Origin: SIG440 sp045580025
Lineage (GTDB): Bacteria; Bacillota; Clostridia; Monoglobales; Monoglobaceae
Direction: 5' to 3'
NCBI GenBank assembly: GCA_045580025.1
Contig: JAZNNB010000029.1
Location: forward strand, 62,001 to 126,000
Length of the DNA stretch: 64,000 bases
Part shown: piece by piece, positions 43,352-53,263 of the stretch
How positions within the stretch are numbered: the stretch's first letter is position 1
Layout of the letters: each line of letters starts with the position of its first letter
Made by a program: the position numbers and the translations under genes
Notes under the pieces: model-generated
The model's database searches: none
What the model saw: the letters and a program-made list of their open reading frames with translations, nothing else
Told to the model about the DNA's origin: nothing

Positions 43352-45496
43352 TTAATTACCAAATTCCAAGGGTTCGTCAATAAGTGGTTTTCCTTCTGTG
43401 ATTTTATTCCACATATAAAGTTTTGTAACACTTCCTGCCTTGATTTCAAGGTCAGCAAAGTTTGTTCCGCCGTTAAGTTCGGCAAAATCTATGTCTATTA
43501 GAACATTGTTCTCATCATATGATGCAAGAATAATAGCCTCGATTTCTTCCAGCGACTCTACAAATATTTCGGCATCTGTCTTGCTAACATATCCCGAATA
43601 TGCAATGTCGTCGCCATTTGAAAACTGAATATTGTCAACAGAGTATGCTGTCTCTATTTTATCATTGCTATTATACCTTCCGCTGTAGTAGCCCAGGTGA
43701 AGCTTGTCGGCGCCTGTTGTAAAGGTAGCACCATACAAATAATCCGCATTTTCAATATCTTCGGGAGTATACATCAGATCCTCTCCATACGGAGCTTTAA
43801 TACCAGTCAGTTCTTGGTATTCACTGTCTGCGTCGCCTCTCTCTTTTCGATAAACCGTAATAAATTCGTCATGGTTTTCTGCAAAGGATTTATTTCCGCC
43901 AAAATCCTCCACAACTATTTTGTAGGTGTACCACTTTTCATCAGCTTTACCAACGAAGGCAATCCCTAAATCGTCAGGTATCTTTTCGCTACTCGAAGTG
44001 CTGTATGATTTTTTCACGGTGAAAGGCACCTCTGCACTTTGTTTTTCGTCACTGCATACAGCTTTCACTTTATACGTTCCAGGTTTAATTTCGGTTAAAG
44101 TATATATGAATTTGTCGCTAGAATCTGCTGTACCTACCCTGATGCCGTTTACATAATAATCAACCATTTTACTTCTGTTTTGATATGAATTATCAGCAAG
44201 ACTTACATCAAAGCTGACACTGTCTCCTTCGGTGAATTCTGTGTTTGATGCAGGGGAAGTGATATAGAAGGAAGATTCATATGGGGTGTACTTTTCCCAG
44301 TCTATAGTGAAGCCACCTGATAGACCTGGCGTACCATAGTCTATTCCCACCGCAGTGGACCACAGATTCATAGAGGCTTTATGCATTTTGTATTTAACCA
44401 GTTCTTTGTATGCGGCGTCACCATCTTTTTGAATATACCATGTAATCCACTGGTCTCGAACTTCCGCTTTGAGGTTAAACCAATCATAACCTATATCGTA
44501 TGCTATAGCGTGTGTAGGTCCGGTATAATTCGGATCACTTGCATTTTCGCCGTAACCTTTAAAAGAAATTATACCTTCACCATTTTTAAGCCAAGTATAA
44601 CGAGAGTCTGTTGCAATTCTGATGGTAAAGCCCGCCTGATTAAGGCTTTCGTCTTCCACCTTTCTTTGTTTCAGTCTCAATTCCCAATCGAAATTTGTTG
44701 TTCCATTGAGAGGATGCTCAATATATGTTATGATACCACCTGATACCTTGTCTCTTTCAATAGAAACTGTTCCATTTTGAGTATCGCATTTGAAATATTC
44801 ACTCCATTTGCCTTCAGGAACACGGCAAGCTGTGGTGCCGTTAATATATTCAGCTTCGCTGTATGTATAATTTTCAGTATATGCCGCGGTATAATCGGTG
44901 GGAAATTCATATCCCTGTCCATTCATAAGGGATTCAATGTTCACACTTTGTACTTCAATCACGCTGGTTGATGCCGCCGCAAAAAAGAATTCATCACTTG
45001 TGTACGCTGGGCCTGGTTCAGGAATAACCCATTCGCCCTTATAATCTCCATCATAATATATCTTTTGCGTATTGGTGGTATGGTCAATCTCAAGTCGGTA
45101 GGAATGATAATTACCATCACAGTTATCTGGTGTATCTACCCGCGCATAACCATCGTCAATACACCTAAAATAATCCTTAAATACATAACCACCTACTCTT
45201 ATAAAGCCTGTATGGCCTCTGAAGCTAGCATGCACCTTGTCACTAGAGCTGTCATACTCAGTCACAGCCAAATTAAACTCAACAGAATATTTTTTCGGTC
45301 TCCACCGGTATGTATACATAATCTCAGCATTTTGATAAAGTCTATAGTTGGATTTGGTAAGCACTTGATGTTCACCTTTGCCGGTATTCATCCAATTGTC
45401 ACGCCAATCCGCAGCCGAAACATCAATAGACAAAACCGACCCTGCAGCACCAAACAAAATAACAAACGCACATAAAAATGAAATAATTTTTTTCAA
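43352..45496 (-). CDS. Mosaic secreted protein, LamG-like / Ig-like / SLH-protein module
   Basis: 714 residues with a signal peptide; the TTG at 45496 is the start because GGAGG lies 9 bp upstream (an ATG eight codons earlier precedes the ribosome site). The N-terminal two thirds (LamG-like about 30-170 and 200-400, Ig-like about 405-500, DYYVNGIRVGTADSSDKFIY) align with the 1498-residue neighbour. From about 505 it switches to a module of the 1924-residue SLH protein (EKWYTYKIVVED, YRKERGDADSEYQELTGI, AYSVDN, ASYDENNVLIDID). The propeller and C-terminal domain are absent. It looks like a natural recombinant between its neighbours. Confidence 0.7.
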   Translation of the reverse strand: MKKIISFLCAFVILFGAAGSVLSIDVSAADWRDNWMNTGKGEHQVLTKSNYRLYQNAEIMYTYRWRPKKYSVEFNLAVTEYDSSSDKVHASFRGHTGFIRVGGYVFKDYFRCIDDGYARVDTPDNCDGNYHSYRLEIDHTTNTQKIYYDGDYKGEWVIPEPGPAYTSDEFFFAAASTSVIEVQSVNIESLMNGQGYEFPTDYTAAYTENYTYSEAEYINGTTACRVPEGKWSEYFKCDTQNGTVSIERDKVSGGIITYIEHPLNGTTNFDWELRLKQRKVEDESLNQAGFTIRIATDSRYTWLKNGEGIISFKGYGENASDPNYTGPTHAIAYDIGYDWFNLKAEVRDQWITWYIQKDGDAAYKELVKYKMHKASMNLWSTAVGIDYGTPGLSGGFTIDWEKYTPYESSFYITSPASNTEFTEGDSVSFDVSLADNSYQNRSKMVDYYVNGIRVGTADSSDKFIYTLTEIKPGTYKVKAVCSDEKQSAEVPFTVKKSYSTSSSEKIPDDLGIAFVGKADEKWYTYKIVVEDFGGNKSFAENHDEFITVYRKERGDADSEYQELTGIKAPYGEDLMYTPEDIENADYLYGATFTTGADKLHLGYYSGRYNSNDKIETAYSVDNIQFSNGDDIAYSGYVSKTDAEIFVESLEEIEAIILASYDENNVLIDIDFAELNGGTNFADLEIKAGSVTKLYMWNKITEGKPLIDEPLEFGN

Positions 45497-45677
45497 AACA
45501 CGTCTCCTCCTCAGCAACATTTTTTAGTATACAAATCCAGATTTTGAAGAATTTTATTAAAAAGTTTTTAAGATAACTTTGATTTTAAAATTCAATCTCC
45601 TGTATTTTTCGCCATCCAGGTCATCTTTTTTCAGTTAAAATTCAAAGATAACGCAAGGGATATGGTACTTCTTTTAT

Positions 45678-45706
45678 AATATAACATAAATTTCAATCTT
45701 TTTCAA
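45678..45706 (-). promoter_or_regulatory. Sigma-A promoter of the 714-residue gene, long leader
   Basis: Minus strand TTGAAA (45706-45701), 17-bp spacer, TATATT (45683-45678), leaving about a 175-nt untranslated leader before the TTG start at 45496. This and the 45759-45798 terminator fill the 316-bp gap 45497-45812; I recognise no riboswitch in the leader. Confidence 0.6.
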
Positions 45707-45758
45707 GTCTTATTTTTGTTTTATTTTGATAAATTTGCAATTTTTTTTATCCTCTTTA

Positions 45759-45798
45759 GATAAAAATATCCCCTATGGAAAAATCCATAGGGGATATT
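45759..45798 (-). terminator. Intrinsic terminator after the 1498-residue gene
   Basis: AATATCCCCTATGGA / TCCATAGGGGATATT, a 15-bp perfect stem with an AAAA loop and a T run on the minus strand. Confidence 0.92.
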
Positions 45799-45812
45799 GA
45801 ATTTTTAAAGAA

Positions 45813-48800
45813 TTATACCATGTTGTCTATACTTGTCTGGAAGGGATGAATTGCTTCACCATTATCCAAAATTACATAAGAATTTTCTGCCTCGCGGAAT
45901 ACCTTTCCATAAATCTCTGTAACAGTTTTAAGGTCAAGATAGCCGTTCTTCAAAATTTCTCTTTCAGCAGTTCCCTTTGCACCGTTGTTGTCATACTCTG
46001 CACTACCTTCGGTGAAGGTAACTTTTCCGTCACCCAACTTGAGTGTAACCTTGTTTCCTGACTTGCTTGCCGTAACACCAAAGATGTTTTCTATTGTACT
46101 AAGATCAGCTCTGCCATCCTTGACACTTGCCGCAGAATATGTTCCATAGTACCAAGCGGTGCCTTTGTCCTTTGAAACAACACAATGCTTGTCAGCAAGA
46201 TCTCTTGCTACATTATATCCAAGGTCATAAAGGAAGTGATACTGTGGAAGTCGCTTCAGGGATTTTATCTTGTTAAGGTCCTGAGAGCCAACATATTTAA
46301 GACCAGGTCCAAGAATAGAGTTCGCCGCATAATACATAACGTCGCCATAAACATCCATCATAAGGTCACTCATATTCATTGAAGGCACACTGCCTGTTGA
46401 AACCAAGTCAGAAACAAACTCCCATGTTTCCATTCCGTCACGGCTGACGAAAAAGGCGTACTGAGTTCTGGGGCTGCCGCCTCTTGACTGTTGTGCCGGC
46501 TCGGTACCATACTGAATAGCTGCATAATATGTATATGGGTCATTTTCATCTCTTCGAATGCTGAAACAACATTCACACTGTGGAAGACTTGTATAATTCC
46601 AATTTGTATCAAAAGTCTTTCCGCCGTCATATGAACGTAAATACACGATAAAACCTACGTTTGAACGGGCATAGAGCCGTATTTCACCATCAGGAGCTTC
46701 TATCACAAACGATTCCTGTACAACTACTCCGCCAACTTTCTCAAAATCGATGAAACCTGGCTCCGCCAAATGCCAGTTCATACCGTCTTCAGTGTAGAAT
46801 ATTGAAAAACGTGTGGTAGATTCTGCAGCAGACTCATATGTTACAAACAACTTTCCACCGGCTTCACGTAAACGGTGACCTGTTCCGAGGTGTCCATACT
46901 CACCACTGTGAACAAGGTATTTTTCACTCCATGTTTTTCCGCCATCCTTTGAAATTCTGCAGTACTGCGGATTGCCCAATACATTTTCATGAGGCAGATA
47001 TACCCAAGTACCATTAGGCAGTTGTGCATAATTGCCTGTCGCTTCAAGAGTATCAAATGGGTTTGCTCCCATATGCTCTTTCCATGTCTTTCCGTTATCT
47101 GTGATCATCATACCTTGGTTGATGCCAAGACCTGACCGAGCATATACCGTGTCATCATCAATTCTAAAGAAGTCTGCAACTTCAACATTACCAGCTACAT
47201 TTCGTTCCACAGCATAATCGCCGTTCCATGAATTTATGTCTTTGCCAGCAACCTGAAGGTTTGCAAAGTTTACAGCGCCAGGGGTAACGCGGTTTTCACC
47301 TTTGTAACAGAAATCGTCAAAACTATACTTTGAACCCTGAACACCTACACCAAATCTTCCAAACCACATGCCATCAAGGTTGTTTTCAAGTCTTACTTTG
47401 AAAACCTCTTTGCCGTTTACCAGAAGTGTCACATCAAAGTCCTCGGTTTTCAGTTCAAAATCGTACCATTCGCCAGCCTTTAATGCATTTGGTGCAAGCT
47501 CGGTATACTTGTCAGTTGTTGGACCGTTGTATTTGATAGTTTCGTGGAACCAGCTCTTTTTGTCAAAATCGTATCCGATTTTCTCCTGAGCATCAGACAA
47601 TGCCATTCTAATTACCGCAAAAACTCGTCCTGATGCTTCGTCAATTCTTCCGCGCCACTTGAGCTGAGGATATTTGTCGGTAGCATTGAGAACATATACG
47701 CCCGAACCCTCAAGGGTGGTGAAATGATTTCCGTTTTCTTCATTCAACTTGGTTGTAATTTTTTCAGAACCACTCAAACGATAGTTTGTGGGTCTGGCGC
47801 TCCAATAATCTTCCGAAGGAAGTTCTGCTTTGTTTTCAAAATCGTCACTGTGATAGTAAACATCGTTTGAGTTTTTAAGAACAAATATGTTTGAAGATGA
47901 AGGATTGGACATTGTTCTCTTTATTTCTGCCTGAGCTGCATAATAGTCAATAAATCTGAAGTTTCCTACGAGCTCATTGTTACAATAAAAATGTGCAATA
48001 CCATGACCAACAGTCAGGCGATAATATCCCGGCTTCACTTCATCTGCGAGTTTAAGTTCTGTTGGAGGTACATTCACCTTGAGCTGACGAAGTGCATAAA
48101 TTCCGTCTTCGCGGAAATAAAGTGTAGCGTTATAGTGTCCATCACTTATGTAAACCTCTTCGGTTGATGTGTCCTTTTTGTCAAATTCGAGTGAGTAATA
48201 ATACTGCTCTTTCACAGGAAGAGGACCTGAAGACCATGTTTTCATATCACTCTTCCAATTTATTCCGGCAATCTCAGTCTTTACACCGCTGCCCGCAAGG
48301 GTAAGATTTGTAACACCTGAATTTGTGAATTCTGCCTTTGCCGGTTTGTAGGGAAGCAAAATTGACTGGAGGAACTGATCCTTCCAATAAATCTCTGCAT
48401 GACCTGCTGTAACAACCACCTTGTATTTGCCATAACCGATGTTCTTGTAGGTTTTTGAACCTTCATTTGTTACATAGGTGATTCCATCTTTATTATTTGT
48501 GATTGTCAAATCAAAATATCCGTCATTTAAGTGAATTTTTCCTGTACCTGATTTGTATTCATAGTTCAGTTCATATTCACGACCGATTTCAAATTTAGCA
48601 CCTTTTACATAGCTGACATCCACATTTTCAGTATTGGTCTGAACACAAACATTTGCGCTGTCATAAATTTTTGTAACAACCGAGTTTGTACCAATTCTGA
48701 GGTCCTTTAATTCAGTTTCAAAGGGCGCTGATTTATCGGTGAAATAAAGCTGACCGTTTACATAAAAATCTGCCTTCACACCCTTGTATGAATTTCCAAG

Positions 48801-50309
48801 TGAATTAACCTCTGCCTTTGCCTTGAGGCTTTCGCCAACCTTGATTTTGTTTTTGCTCAAAGTGAGCCTTCCATCATATTGATTGAGAACGTTCACTATT
48901 GTTTCGCTGGTTTCAACCTCACCCACCTTTGCAGTGATGTGATATCTGCCAGCTTTCACATTTTTGAGAGTGTATGAAAAGCCGTTCTTCTTATAGCCTG
49001 AACCAACATAAACCGTGTTTATGTAATAATCAATTTTGTCGGTATCAAGTGCAGTTTCACCTGTGATGAAAATATCACTTCCTGCCAAAACCTCTGAATT
49101 TGTCATTGGTGAAGTTATTTTTAATTCATCATCGACATAAGGAGTGTATTTAACCCAGTCAATATCCGCATCAAGACCATTAGCAGAACCACTACTATAA
49201 ATACCAATCCAAGTATGGTATACCGATGTACCACCTCTGTAGTAATATTCATAAGAAACAATCTCTTTGCCATTGTCATACCAGGTAATCATTCTGTCAC
49301 GGATTTCTGCCTTAATGATATGCCATTCGCCGTCGCTGGGGAATCCAACAGGTACCCCAATGAATGGTCCGTCATAATGCGGGTCTTCACGATATTCCGC
49401 ATTGTGTCTCATAGCCAGCATTTCCGGATTCAGATACAGCCATGTATGTCTGGTATCCACAGATACTTCAACCGACAAAGATGACTTTTCCCATTGACTA
49501 TCTACAGGGGACATTCTTAATCTGTATTCCATATCAAAGTTTGCCGGAGGTTTCAAGGGAATTTCAATACCAGATCTTTGCAGACGTCCGGCATAATGAT
49601 CGATTGAAACAATGCCTTCTTCTGCATTATGTGTTACAAAGCCTCCATCATCCCAAAGTCTGACACCGTTGAGATCATATAAATCATAAAAGAATGGTTC
49701 TGAATAACCTTCTGCGGGAACTGTCATTTCTTCCTTTTCTTCTGTTTCTTCAGCTACAGCGCCGGTGATTTCTGTGAAGACTACATCATCAACTTCAAGT
49801 TCACCATTGCTCTCAGCCCAGAACGTCCACCAGTTGCCGCCTGCATTTGCTTCTTCAAGCACAAACTCACCAACATAAATTCCGTCATAATATACCTTTT
49901 GAATTTTGTTTTCAAGGTCAATAAGGTATTTATAATCATGCCATCCTGTTATATTATTTTCTACATTTATTCTGAGTCCGCCTGCCATAGAACCAATATA
50001 TCCGTCTCGGATATATCCACCGGGACGTACACCGTATCTACCCTGAAGACCCACGCTGACACTGTATTTGCGCACATTTGCGGAAAACTCAACAGTATAT
50101 TTTTTGGGAAGAGCTGATGTATATCTGATTTCTGAACCCGTGGGAAGTATCATAGACCCTGATTCTGTAAGACGCGGCGAACCCTTTGTTGTTGTCCAAT
50201 AGGTGTGCCATTCAGCCTCCGCAGCCTTTGCCTCGGTATTTGAAACCACAGGCAGAAACATTGTACAAAGAACAGCAATCATACATATAAATGAAATAAT
50301 TCTTTTCAT
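45813..50309 (-). CDS. Large secreted protein with LamG/Ig modules and sialidase-like propeller
   Basis: 1498 residues with a signal peptide. Modules: LamG-like (about 40-190 and 200-395), two Ig-like domains (about 400-475 and 480-565, DYYINTVYVGSGYKK and FYVNGQLYFTDKSAP), repeats shared with the 1330-residue paralogue (about 570-920), LamG-like (about 930-1005), and a propeller (about 1016-1370) with Asp-boxes SKDGGKTW, YTEDGMNW, SYDGGKTF and SRDGMETW. The tail (about 1390-1498) resembles a copper-amine-oxidase-N-like domain. Wall or glycan attachment by the tail and glycan recognition by the LamG modules are inferred. Substrate unknown. Confidence 0.75.
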   Translation of the reverse strand: MKRIISFICMIAVLCTMFLPVVSNTEAKAAEAEWHTYWTTTKGSPRLTESGSMILPTGSEIRYTSALPKKYTVEFSANVRKYSVSVGLQGRYGVRPGGYIRDGYIGSMAGGLRINVENNITGWHDYKYLIDLENKIQKVYYDGIYVGEFVLEEANAGGNWWTFWAESNGELEVDDVVFTEITGAVAEETEEKEEMTVPAEGYSEPFFYDLYDLNGVRLWDDGGFVTHNAEEGIVSIDHYAGRLQRSGIEIPLKPPANFDMEYRLRMSPVDSQWEKSSLSVEVSVDTRHTWLYLNPEMLAMRHNAEYREDPHYDGPFIGVPVGFPSDGEWHIIKAEIRDRMITWYDNGKEIVSYEYYYRGGTSVYHTWIGIYSSGSANGLDADIDWVKYTPYVDDELKITSPMTNSEVLAGSDIFITGETALDTDKIDYYINTVYVGSGYKKNGFSYTLKNVKAGRYHITAKVGEVETSETIVNVLNQYDGRLTLSKNKIKVGESLKAKAEVNSLGNSYKGVKADFYVNGQLYFTDKSAPFETELKDLRIGTNSVVTKIYDSANVCVQTNTENVDVSYVKGAKFEIGREYELNYEYKSGTGKIHLNDGYFDLTITNNKDGITYVTNEGSKTYKNIGYGKYKVVVTAGHAEIYWKDQFLQSILLPYKPAKAEFTNSGVTNLTLAGSGVKTEIAGINWKSDMKTWSSGPLPVKEQYYYSLEFDKKDTSTEEVYISDGHYNATLYFREDGIYALRQLKVNVPPTELKLADEVKPGYYRLTVGHGIAHFYCNNELVGNFRFIDYYAAQAEIKRTMSNPSSSNIFVLKNSNDVYYHSDDFENKAELPSEDYWSARPTNYRLSGSEKITTKLNEENGNHFTTLEGSGVYVLNATDKYPQLKWRGRIDEASGRVFAVIRMALSDAQEKIGYDFDKKSWFHETIKYNGPTTDKYTELAPNALKAGEWYDFELKTEDFDVTLLVNGKEVFKVRLENNLDGMWFGRFGVGVQGSKYSFDDFCYKGENRVTPGAVNFANLQVAGKDINSWNGDYAVERNVAGNVEVADFFRIDDDTVYARSGLGINQGMMITDNGKTWKEHMGANPFDTLEATGNYAQLPNGTWVYLPHENVLGNPQYCRISKDGGKTWSEKYLVHSGEYGHLGTGHRLREAGGKLFVTYESAAESTTRFSIFYTEDGMNWHLAEPGFIDFEKVGGVVVQESFVIEAPDGEIRLYARSNVGFIVYLRSYDGGKTFDTNWNYTSLPQCECCFSIRRDENDPYTYYAAIQYGTEPAQQSRGGSPRTQYAFFVSRDGMETWEFVSDLVSTGSVPSMNMSDLMMDVYGDVMYYAANSILGPGLKYVGSQDLNKIKSLKRLPQYHFLYDLGYNVARDLADKHCVVSKDKGTAWYYGTYSAASVKDGRADLSTIENIFGVTASKSGNKVTLKLGDGKVTFTEGSAEYDNNGAKGTAEREILKNGYLDLKTVTEIYGKVFREAENSYVILDNGEAIHPFQTSIDNMV

Positions 50310-50383
50310 ATTTTTTGTCCTTTCTTAGCAAAATTTTATTCTTAACAAAGTCATAATAAATTTGAATTTCAATAAAAGGTCCA

Positions 50384-50416
50384 AGGCATTCCCTCCCTCT
50401 TCGGAGAGGGATGCCT
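50384..50416 (-). terminator. Stem-loop terminator after the 925-residue SLH gene
   Basis: AGGCAT and CCCTC on one arm pair with GAGGG and ATGCCT on the other around a short C/T-rich loop, just past the 50427 stop. The T tract on the minus strand is interrupted (CCTTTTATTG). Confidence 0.55.
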
Positions 50417-50426
50417 CTAGAATGTT

Positions 50427-53204
50427 TTACTGTTCAATAATGTAAATTTGAGATGCAGCGTTGTTACTTACAGTTTTATTTACGATAATCAGCGATGCAT
50501 CATTTTGTTTTTGTTTGTAGGTAACTATATCTGAAATTGAAGCCACTTCAACCTTGGGCGCACCGTTAAATGTTGAGAACTTGAACACGCTAGTCGCACC
50601 TAACGAGTAGACACATGTAGCAATATCTTTTAAAACGGGCTCATTGTCAACGCCTTTGGGTATATCCTGAGGTTTTTCAAGAGCAAATTTTACAACTCCA
50701 CCTGTCATATTGAGGGCTGTACCCACAACTGAACCTACAACTTCACCGAGGTATTTTACCGATCCTTCGTCCGCTACCAGCACATCTCCCAAGCCTTCAA
50801 CAGGTGAATACTGCGTTTTTACATCTAGTATTTCGTTCTTGGAATTTGTTTTGAAATAACAAACATCCCCGATATTGAGTGTATTAAACACCGTTTCATC
50901 TGCAATTAGATTTTTGAACGTTGCGCCTTCATATATACCTACGATACACTGTACATCACCGTCTGAATTGAGTTCTTGATAAAGCTCTGCCACAATTCCA
51001 GGAGTGCTTTTCAAATAATCAACTTGGGTCTCATCATAATAGTAATACATTACCTCTGCTGTTCCTTCGTTTCTATCCTGACCTACTATGTCAAACGAAT
51101 ACGAATAACCGTTATTAAATGAGTAGATAGAACCTGTGGTATACGAAATTTCTTCATTTCTATTTTTAGGAACAAAGATTATAGTTGCACCTACTGTATC
51201 TACCATCTGGTTATAACCACCCACAGATACATTGGTGTAGTAAAATCCGCCACCATAATAACGTGCTTCAATTGTTTCTTTATTTCCCAAGGAAACAAGT
51301 TCTCCATTTTCGGCATTGTACACCTTTGCGTGCTGAAGTGTTTCTTCAGGATCCTCGCTTGCGCCAAGGTCATATGTATCGATTTTGTTAACCTGACCCT
51401 TGTTATTGAAAGAAATCTTTACAGGCTGTGCATAAGGGTATTTAGAGTCATATCCAACCGAATAGGTTTTAGCACTAAATTTTAGAGCCTCTTCAAAGGT
51501 AGTGCTTGAAAGGTCTGCTTTTGTATATGGTTCTCCATCAAAATAACCCCTTTCTGCTATATCAAAAATTTGATATTTCAGCATAGTATCAACCACAGCA
51601 ATCTTTGCAGAAACTTCTCCAAAAACTCCAAAGTCCACACCGAAATCCACTAAGTATGCGTTCTGGAAACCTGAATTCTCAAGAGATATCGCAGCAACCA
51701 CAACACCGTCCCATGTATATATGTTATACATCGTATCCATATCAAGCGTACCCACGATGTCATCCCACATGGTGAAAGCCATACCATCATCTGTTACAAA
51801 TGACGCCTTTTTGAGTGAAGTGATTTTTACATTTGAAGCATCGGCTTTTTGGCACTCGATAATATACTTTTTACCACCGCCTGAACTGTCACTGGTCTCA
51901 CGCACAGCCAACAGCTGATTTGATTTAAGTCTGTTCGGCTCAATGATTTCGCCTCTGTCCCAGATTTCAACAACATCTTCTGCTTTAAAATCGATAAAGC
52001 CATCTTCACCGGCATTGTTTTTGAAATAAAGAGTTTTGCCGTCATCCGACATTCTTGAGCTCACATAGAAATCATAGCTGACTATCTTTATTACATCATA
52101 AGTATTGTCGCCGTTGTTATTTATAAATGTAACCTTACCAAATGCCGGATTCATTTCCGCATCGGTATAATTGGGGTTTGCCATGTCATTGAAGATAACA
52201 TCATGTGTTCCTGAAAGAACAATTTTCTTTGTGCTGTTGTTGCGTTCGTATGTATAAACACCGTCTGCAAAACTATTAATAACATCATGTGTCAAAACAA
52301 ATTCTTCATTTCTGTCGGATTTATACATATAAACAAGTTCTCTGCGCTTGTCACTTATTTTTTTGTAGAAATAATTTATATCATAGCCCAAAAACTCTGT
52401 AGCATCGCCTTCATATTCATACTCAGCGCCTGCCACAACAACTCTGTTGTCTTTCAACGATGTTTTCGGTGTCGTGAGAGCTGTGCTGGGAATTGCTTCA
52501 AGAACACCTCTCGCTGAAATAAGTCCCAGAAGATGCTGGAAGCCAAGGTAATCTTTATCAATTAAATAGTTAACATCAACTGTCCCATCATTCAAAAGTT
52601 TGAAAGCATTCGATGAAATTGCGGGAGAATTCAGCGCATTATAAATCATTCGTAAAAGCTGAGCTGTATTCACTTTATCCTGCACCGGAACTCCATCAAG
52701 AATTTTGGTCATATTGAAGGCTTTATTTATACCTGCCATAGCAACAATAGGTTTATATCCGAGACATCTGAGAAGTACTGTTGCTACTTCGGTTGTAGTA
52801 ATCGCTTCATCCGGTCTAAAATATCCGTCAGGGTCACCCTGCATATATCCTGCAGTAGCAACCGCTTTAATATATTTATAATATTCATGCTCAGATGTCA
52901 AATCCTTGAACAAACTCTCAAAATCACCTGCTTCAGAAGCATTGAGCCCTGCCATTCTGCTTATGTATTTTGTGGCTTTTGCTCTTGTTACAATGCTACC
53001 CGCTTCACTTTGCATATTGCCTATGTTTTGCCAATCTGAAACTCCACTTCTGTAAAGCACAGCAATTTGTTCTGCAGTGAGCCATTCACTTTCATTTCCA
53101 TACTCGGTTTCACCAACCGGGAAGCCCCAGCCAAATACTGTGATATTGAGTGATGAAATTATCATCAGGATTGACAAAATACTTGCTAAAAATCTCTTTT
53201 TCAT
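50427..53204 (-). CDS. SLH-domain surface protein, otherwise unknown
   Basis: 925 residues with a signal peptide (MKKRFLASILSILMIISSLN). The N-terminal 200 residues hold SLH-type repeats, clearest in FKDLTSEHEYYKYIKAVATA leading to GYMQGDPDGYFRPDEAITTTE, which bind wall polysaccharide. The remaining 700 residues are beta-rich with many short Y/F-containing strands and no catalytic motif that I recognise; the repeated aspartate-flanked turns suggest an extended surface fibre. It is transcribed between the 1924-residue SLH protein and the propeller proteins. SLH at the N terminus, opposite to its neighbour, implies a different display geometry. Confidence 0.72.
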   Translation of the reverse strand: MKKRFLASILSILMIISSLNITVFGWGFPVGETEYGNESEWLTAEQIAVLYRSGVSDWQNIGNMQSEAGSIVTRAKATKYISRMAGLNASEAGDFESLFKDLTSEHEYYKYIKAVATAGYMQGDPDGYFRPDEAITTTEVATVLLRCLGYKPIVAMAGINKAFNMTKILDGVPVQDKVNTAQLLRMIYNALNSPAISSNAFKLLNDGTVDVNYLIDKDYLGFQHLLGLISARGVLEAIPSTALTTPKTSLKDNRVVVAGAEYEYEGDATEFLGYDINYFYKKISDKRRELVYMYKSDRNEEFVLTHDVINSFADGVYTYERNNSTKKIVLSGTHDVIFNDMANPNYTDAEMNPAFGKVTFINNNGDNTYDVIKIVSYDFYVSSRMSDDGKTLYFKNNAGEDGFIDFKAEDVVEIWDRGEIIEPNRLKSNQLLAVRETSDSSGGGKKYIIECQKADASNVKITSLKKASFVTDDGMAFTMWDDIVGTLDMDTMYNIYTWDGVVVAAISLENSGFQNAYLVDFGVDFGVFGEVSAKIAVVDTMLKYQIFDIAERGYFDGEPYTKADLSSTTFEEALKFSAKTYSVGYDSKYPYAQPVKISFNNKGQVNKIDTYDLGASEDPEETLQHAKVYNAENGELVSLGNKETIEARYYGGGFYYTNVSVGGYNQMVDTVGATIIFVPKNRNEEISYTTGSIYSFNNGYSYSFDIVGQDRNEGTAEVMYYYYDETQVDYLKSTPGIVAELYQELNSDGDVQCIVGIYEGATFKNLIADETVFNTLNIGDVCYFKTNSKNEILDVKTQYSPVEGLGDVLVADEGSVKYLGEVVGSVVGTALNMTGGVVKFALEKPQDIPKGVDNEPVLKDIATCVYSLGATSVFKFSTFNGAPKVEVASISDIVTYKQKQNDASLIIVNKTVSNNAASQIYIIEQ

Positions 53205-53263
53205 AATATCTTTCCTTTCTGTTGTTGTAACCTCAATTTCTTATAATCCAAAGTATCTGTCAA

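Noticed and set aside
45497..45670. Riboswitch in the 175-nt leader of the 714-residue gene
   Set aside because: No convincing stem set or known consensus; A/T-rich low-complexity sequence only.
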